Below, piece after piece: positions 15,662 through 18,270 of a stretch of 18,270 nucleotides of DNA. The notes beneath the pieces were generated by a model, which saw only the letters and a program-made list of their open reading frames with translations, was not told the origin of the DNA and ran no database searches. Position 1 is the first letter of the stretch. The number at the start of each line of letters is the position of its first letter. The position numbers were made by a program, and so were the translations under genes. This DNA is from Balneolaceae bacterium UBA2956. Lineage in GTDB: Bacteria; Bacteroidota; Rhodothermia; Balneolales; Balneolaceae. The stretch is taken from NCBI GenBank assembly GCA_002348545.1, contig DEBM01000010.1:1-18270 (forward strand). Reading direction: 5' to 3'.

Positions 15662-16267
15662 ATGGCAAGATATAGAGGCCCAAAACAAAAAAAAGCGCGA
15701 CGATTCAAAGAACCAATCTTTGGCGCAAGTAAAGCACTAGAAAGAAAACCGTATGGCCCAGGTCAGCATGGTAGATCTAGATTCCAGCGCAAGTCAGAAT
15801 ACGCAATTCAACTGGAAGAAAAGCAGAAAGCAAAATACACCTACGGATTACTAGAAAAACAATTCCGTAATTTATATGAAGAAGCTTCTGCAAAAGATGG
15901 GGTAACTGGTGAAAACCTACTTCAATATCTGGAATCACGTTTAGATAATACTATTTTTCGATTAGGATTTGCTAGAACCCGTCGTCAGGCTAGGCAATTG
16001 GTTTCGCATAAACACATCGTTGTCAATGGTATTACCGTGAACATACCATCTTACCGCGTAAAAGTGGGAGATGTAATCTCTGTTCGACCTAAATCGAAAA
16101 ATATTGAGGTAGTGATCGATTCAATAGCGAATGCACCTCGTACTAAATACAAATGGTTAGAGGTCGAGCCAAAAGAACGTACAGGTAAATACTTGTACGA
16201 GCCCACTATGGAAGAAATTCCAGAGAATATCAACGTACAGCTCATCATTGAGCTTTACTCAAAGTAA
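15662..16267 (+). CDS. rpsD: 30S ribosomal protein S4, zinc-free form
   Basis: S4 is a primary 16S rRNA-binding protein that starts 30S assembly. In E. coli it represses the alpha operon. The 201 residues include KPYGPGQHG (29-37) and the S4 RNA-binding domain at about 91-155, with ESRLDNTIFRLGFARTRRQA (91-110) and HIVVNG. There is no cysteine in the whole protein, so the N-terminal zinc site found in some bacteria is absent. No Shine-Dalgarno motif precedes the start. A small-subunit S4 placed directly before rpoA is standard. Confidence 0.98.
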   Translation: MARYRGPKQKKARRFKEPIFGASKALERKPYGPGQHGRSRFQRKSEYAIQLEEKQKAKYTYGLLEKQFRNLYEEASAKDGVTGENLLQYLESRLDNTIFRLGFARTRRQARQLVSHKHIVVNGITVNIPSYRVKVGDVISVRPKSKNIEVVIDSIANAPRTKYKWLEVEPKERTGKYLYEPTMEEIPENINVQLIIELYSK

Positions 16268-16291
16268 TTTTTAATTGCACACCTAAGTATT

Positions 16292-17263
16292 ATGAGTAAT
16301 TATAGCATTCAAATGCCAGATAGTCTGGACGTAGTAAAAGACGAACAAAGCTTTGGAACATTTGTTCTACAACCAATGGAGCGTGGATTTGGGGTTACTA
16401 TAGGTAATTCATTCCGTCGTGTACTTTTGTCATCACTACCTGGTACTGCGATTACCGCCATAAAAATAAGTGGGGTTGACCATGAGTATTCCAGTATTGA
16501 AGGGGTGAAGGAAGATGTCTATGAAATCATCCTAAACTTCAAACAAGTACGATTCAAGCAGGTAGAACAAAGTTCTGGTGTAATCCACCTTACCAAAAAA
16601 GGTGGCGAAGTGCTTACAGCAGGTGATATTGACGCTGCAACAGCAGAGTACGATGTACTTAATCCTGATTTAGTCATAGCCAACTTAGCTGACGATGCTG
16701 ATTTGGAAATAGAATTACGTGTTGGTCGTGGTAGAGGTTATGTGCCAGCAGAGGAAATGACTCTCGAAGAAGAGGATATTAATCTAATACCCATAGATGC
16801 GATTTTTACTCCGATTACCTCTGTTCGCTTCAACGTAGAAAATGTCCGTGTTGGACAGCGCACCGATTATGAAAAGCTAGTAATGGATGTTGAAACAGAT
16901 GGATCTGTTAATGCTAAAGAAGCACTCACTCTTGCTGGTAAAATTCTTAAAGATCACATCGAAAAATTCATAACTGAGAAAATTGAAGAGCCATTCGCAC
17001 AGGAAGAGGAAGAAGTTGACGCTGAAAAACAACGAATAGCTAATCTATTAAGGACCAGTATTGAAGACTTAAATTTAAGTGTACGAGCGTACAATTGTTT
17101 AAAATCTGCTAATATTAATTCCATTGGTGAACTAGTAGCTAGAGATGAGCACGATCTTTTAAAATTCAGAAACTTTGGTAAGAAATCTCTTACGGAACTT
17201 ATCGACGTAATCGAAGAGAAAAATCTTCAGTTCGGTATGGACGTAGCTAAATATTTAGACTAA
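16292..17263 (+). CDS. rpoA: RNA polymerase alpha subunit
   Basis: Alpha dimerises to start RNA polymerase assembly, and its C-terminal domain binds UP elements and activators. The 323 residues contain the N-terminal assembly domain with PMERGFGVTIGNSFRRVLLSSLPG (28-51) and VGRGRGYVPAEE (144-155). An acidic linker (about 232-245, QEEEEVDAE) follows, then the C-terminal domain. In that domain Arg265, Asn268, Cys269 and the FGKKSL segment (295-300) are all kept at positions equal to E. coli Arg265, Asn268 and the Gly296-Lys298 region, so UP-element binding should be intact. That fits the pure A/T tract before the rRNA promoter in this window. Confidence 0.99.
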   Translation: MSNYSIQMPDSLDVVKDEQSFGTFVLQPMERGFGVTIGNSFRRVLLSSLPGTAITAIKISGVDHEYSSIEGVKEDVYEIILNFKQVRFKQVEQSSGVIHLTKKGGEVLTAGDIDAATAEYDVLNPDLVIANLADDADLEIELRVGRGRGYVPAEEMTLEEEDINLIPIDAIFTPITSVRFNVENVRVGQRTDYEKLVMDVETDGSVNAKEALTLAGKILKDHIEKFITEKIEEPFAQEEEEVDAEKQRIANLLRTSIEDLNLSVRAYNCLKSANINSIGELVARDEHDLLKFRNFGKKSLTELIDVIEEKNLQFGMDVAKYLD

Positions 17264-17278
17264 GCATAGGACATAATC

Positions 17279-17893
17279 ATGCGGCATAGAGTGAAAGGAA
17301 AGGGGTTAAGTAGAACGGCTGCCCACAGAAAAGCAACATTCAGAGCTCTCACAAAGGCTTTGGTGAAGGAACACCGTATAACAACGACAGTGACTAAAGC
17401 CAAAGAGTTAAGACGCTTTGTAGAGCCATTAATTACACGTTCCAAAGAAGACAACAATTTAAACCGAAAAGTGGTGTTCTCAGCATTACAGGATAAAGAG
17501 ACAGTTAAATCCTTGTTTGCTGAAGTTGGCCCTGCTGCTGGTGACCGTCCTGGTGGATACACTCGAGTAATTAAAATCGGTCATCGCCAAGGTGATGGAG
17601 CAGAAATGGCTGTGATTGAGTTGGTTGACTTTAATGATGTTCAGCCAGAAGGAAAAGAAACCAAGAAAAAGAAAACTCGACGAGCTGGTAAATCCTCTAC
17701 CAAAAAAGCAACAGCACCAGTCGCTGTTAAGGAAGCAGCTGTTGATAATCAAACTGAAAATACAATAGAAGTTGTAGAGAATACTAATGATCCAGATAAT
17801 GCTATTGAGGGTGTAGAAGTTACGGCAGAAACTGTTGACATGAATGATAAATCTGCAGGCGAATCTTCTGAAGAAGATTCAAACGAAGAATAA
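17279..17893 (+). CDS. rplQ: 50S ribosomal protein L17 with long charged C-terminal tail
   Basis: L17 lies near the peptide exit tunnel. The family core covers about residues 1-120: MRHRVKGKGLSRTAAHRKA at the start, ALVKEHRITTTVTKAKELR (27-45), GPAAGDRPGGYTRVIKIGHR-type sequence (84-103) and MAVIELVD. A tail of about 84 residues follows. It is lysine-rich at 125-151 (KKKKTRR, TKKAT) and then strongly acidic to the end (final EEDSNEE), of low complexity and probably disordered. Tails of this type are known to me from Bacteroidota L17. AGGA lies upstream of the ATG. It is the last protein gene before the rRNA operon. Confidence 0.98.
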   Translation: MRHRVKGKGLSRTAAHRKATFRALTKALVKEHRITTTVTKAKELRRFVEPLITRSKEDNNLNRKVVFSALQDKETVKSLFAEVGPAAGDRPGGYTRVIKIGHRQGDGAEMAVIELVDFNDVQPEGKETKKKKTRRAGKSSTKKATAPVAVKEAAVDNQTENTIEVVENTNDPDNAIEGVEVTAETVDMNDKSAGESSEEDSNEE

Positions 17894-17914
17894 AAGCAAA
17901 ATTTCATTGACCAT

Positions 17915-17950
17915 TAAAAGTGCTCTTATTTATACAATGAAGAACTTTTA
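17915..17950 (+). terminator. Weak AT-rich hairpin, possible rplQ terminator
   Basis: TAAAAGT (17915-17921) pairs with ACTTTTA (17944-17950), and TCTT (17924-17927) pairs with AAGA (17940-17943), with a two-base bulge and a 12-base loop. This gives an 11-pair AT-rich stem 21 bases after the rplQ stop. There is no clean U-tract downstream (TTCCG follows), so termination efficiency is doubtful; read-through into the rRNA operon is possible. Confidence 0.25.
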
Positions 17951-17971
17951 TTCCGTCTGGACCAAAGACAC

Positions 17972-17998
17972 TATTTTATATAAAAAATTAATTAAAAA
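17972..17998 (+). promoter_or_regulatory. UP-element-like A/T tract
   Basis: There are 27 consecutive A/T bases directly upstream of the TTGACA at 18001. This is the position where the alpha C-terminal domain binds at strong rRNA promoters. The conserved Arg265/Asn268 in the rpoA of this window supports such binding. Confidence 0.55.
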
Positions 17999-18000
17999 GG

Positions 18001-18030
18001 TTGACATCATCTAGATTTAAACCTTATCTT
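18001..18030 (+). promoter_or_regulatory. Probable rRNA operon promoter
   Basis: A perfect TTGACA at 18001-18006 is followed after 18 bases by TATCTT at 18025-18030 (four of six matches to TATAAT). Read as a Bacteroidota-type element, TATCTTTT is close to TAnnTTTG. With the A/T tract upstream this is a convincing rRNA promoter. Transcription would start near 18037, giving a leader of about 146 bases. Confidence 0.65.
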
Positions 18031-18071
18031 TTATGTCTGTCGTTGATTTTTAGTTTATTTATACGACAACA

Positions 18072-18083
18072 TGTTCTTTCACT
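18072..18083 (+). promoter_or_regulatory. boxA-like antitermination element in rRNA leader
   Basis: TGTTCTTTCACT resembles the boxA consensus TGCTCTTTAACA and a TGTTCTTTGA type element I recall before Bacteroidota rRNA genes. It lies about 35 bases downstream of the expected transcription start, where NusB-S10 would load. Assignment is by similarity only. Confidence 0.45.
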
Positions 18084-18182
18084 TATTGAGCATAAAACAG
18101 ATTGTTTGTGCGAGCTAGAACTTGATATTCTTTTGGATGATCAGGGCGTAGGGTTGGACTCAAAGGTTTTATTATAAATTTT

Positions 18183-18270
<88 letters not shown>

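Larger units (their letters stand above)
17894..18182 (+). other. Non-coding gap between rplQ and 16S rRNA
   Basis: This 289-base stretch is the only long non-coding region in the window. It is AT-rich and holds no plausible gene and no tRNA. It contains a terminator-like inverted repeat, a pure A/T tract, an rRNA-type promoter and a boxA-like leader element. From about 18038 to 18182 it is probably the 5' leader of the rRNA precursor. Confidence 0.85.

Noticed and set aside
17907..17936. Second upstream rRNA promoter (TTGACC, 18 bases, TATACA)
   Set aside because: Only partial matches in AT-rich sequence, overlapping the rplQ hairpin; kept only as a weak alternative.
18034..18054. Six-codon frame ATG...TAG in the rRNA leader as a leader peptide
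   Set aside because: Too short to distinguish from chance and without a ribosome binding site.

Overview
The window holds one long, uninterrupted run of translation genes on the + strand, followed by the first bases of a ribosomal RNA operon. It reads as a fused str–S10–spc–alpha cluster. In order it contains fusA (5' end cut off by the window), tuf, rpsJ, rplC, rplD, rplW, rplB, rpsS, rplV, rpsC, rplP, rpmC, rpsQ, rplN, rplX, rplE, rpsN, rpsH, rplF, rplR, rpsE, rplO, secY, map, infA, rpmJ, rpsM, rpsK, rpsD, rpoA and rplQ. After a 289-base non-coding gap come the first ~88 bases of a 16S rRNA gene, cut off by the window end. There are 31 protein genes, all co-oriented. The largest gap between any two of them is 43 bases (secY–map), and several overlap (rplC/rplD, rplD/rplW, map/infA).

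The organism is a bacterium, most likely a member of Bacteroidota in the broad sense; a Balneolia/Rhodothermia-like lineage is my best guess. The reasons are as follows. The gene order secY-map-infA-rpmJ lacks adk. L3 carries a THGQHNRLRAPG segment. L36, S14 and S4 are all of the zinc-free type. L17 has a long charged C-terminal tail. Shine-Dalgarno motifs are scarce. The 16S start matches the general bacterial sequence with a GGATGAACGCTGGCGGCGTGC stretch. The DNA is AT-rich (roughly 40% GC by eye). The phylum call is inference from remembered family features, not a database result.

Together the genes supply elongation factors (EF-G, EF-Tu), 24 ribosomal proteins, the SecY translocon channel, N-terminal methionine removal, initiation factor IF-1, the RNA polymerase alpha subunit and the 16S rRNA. 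These are growth-rate-linked functions, and co-transcription makes sense. The 289-base gap before the 16S gene contains a convincing rRNA-type promoter: a 27-base pure A/T tract, TTGACA, and a TATCTT box. A boxA-like antitermination element lies downstream of it.

I found no new biological system here, and no mobile element, CRISPR array, tRNA or foreign island. The points most worth a second look are the direct placement of an rRNA operon behind the alpha operon, the absence of rpmD (L30), a divergent insertion in the KOW region of L24, the different codon use of tuf, and the start-codon/Shine-Dalgarno pattern.
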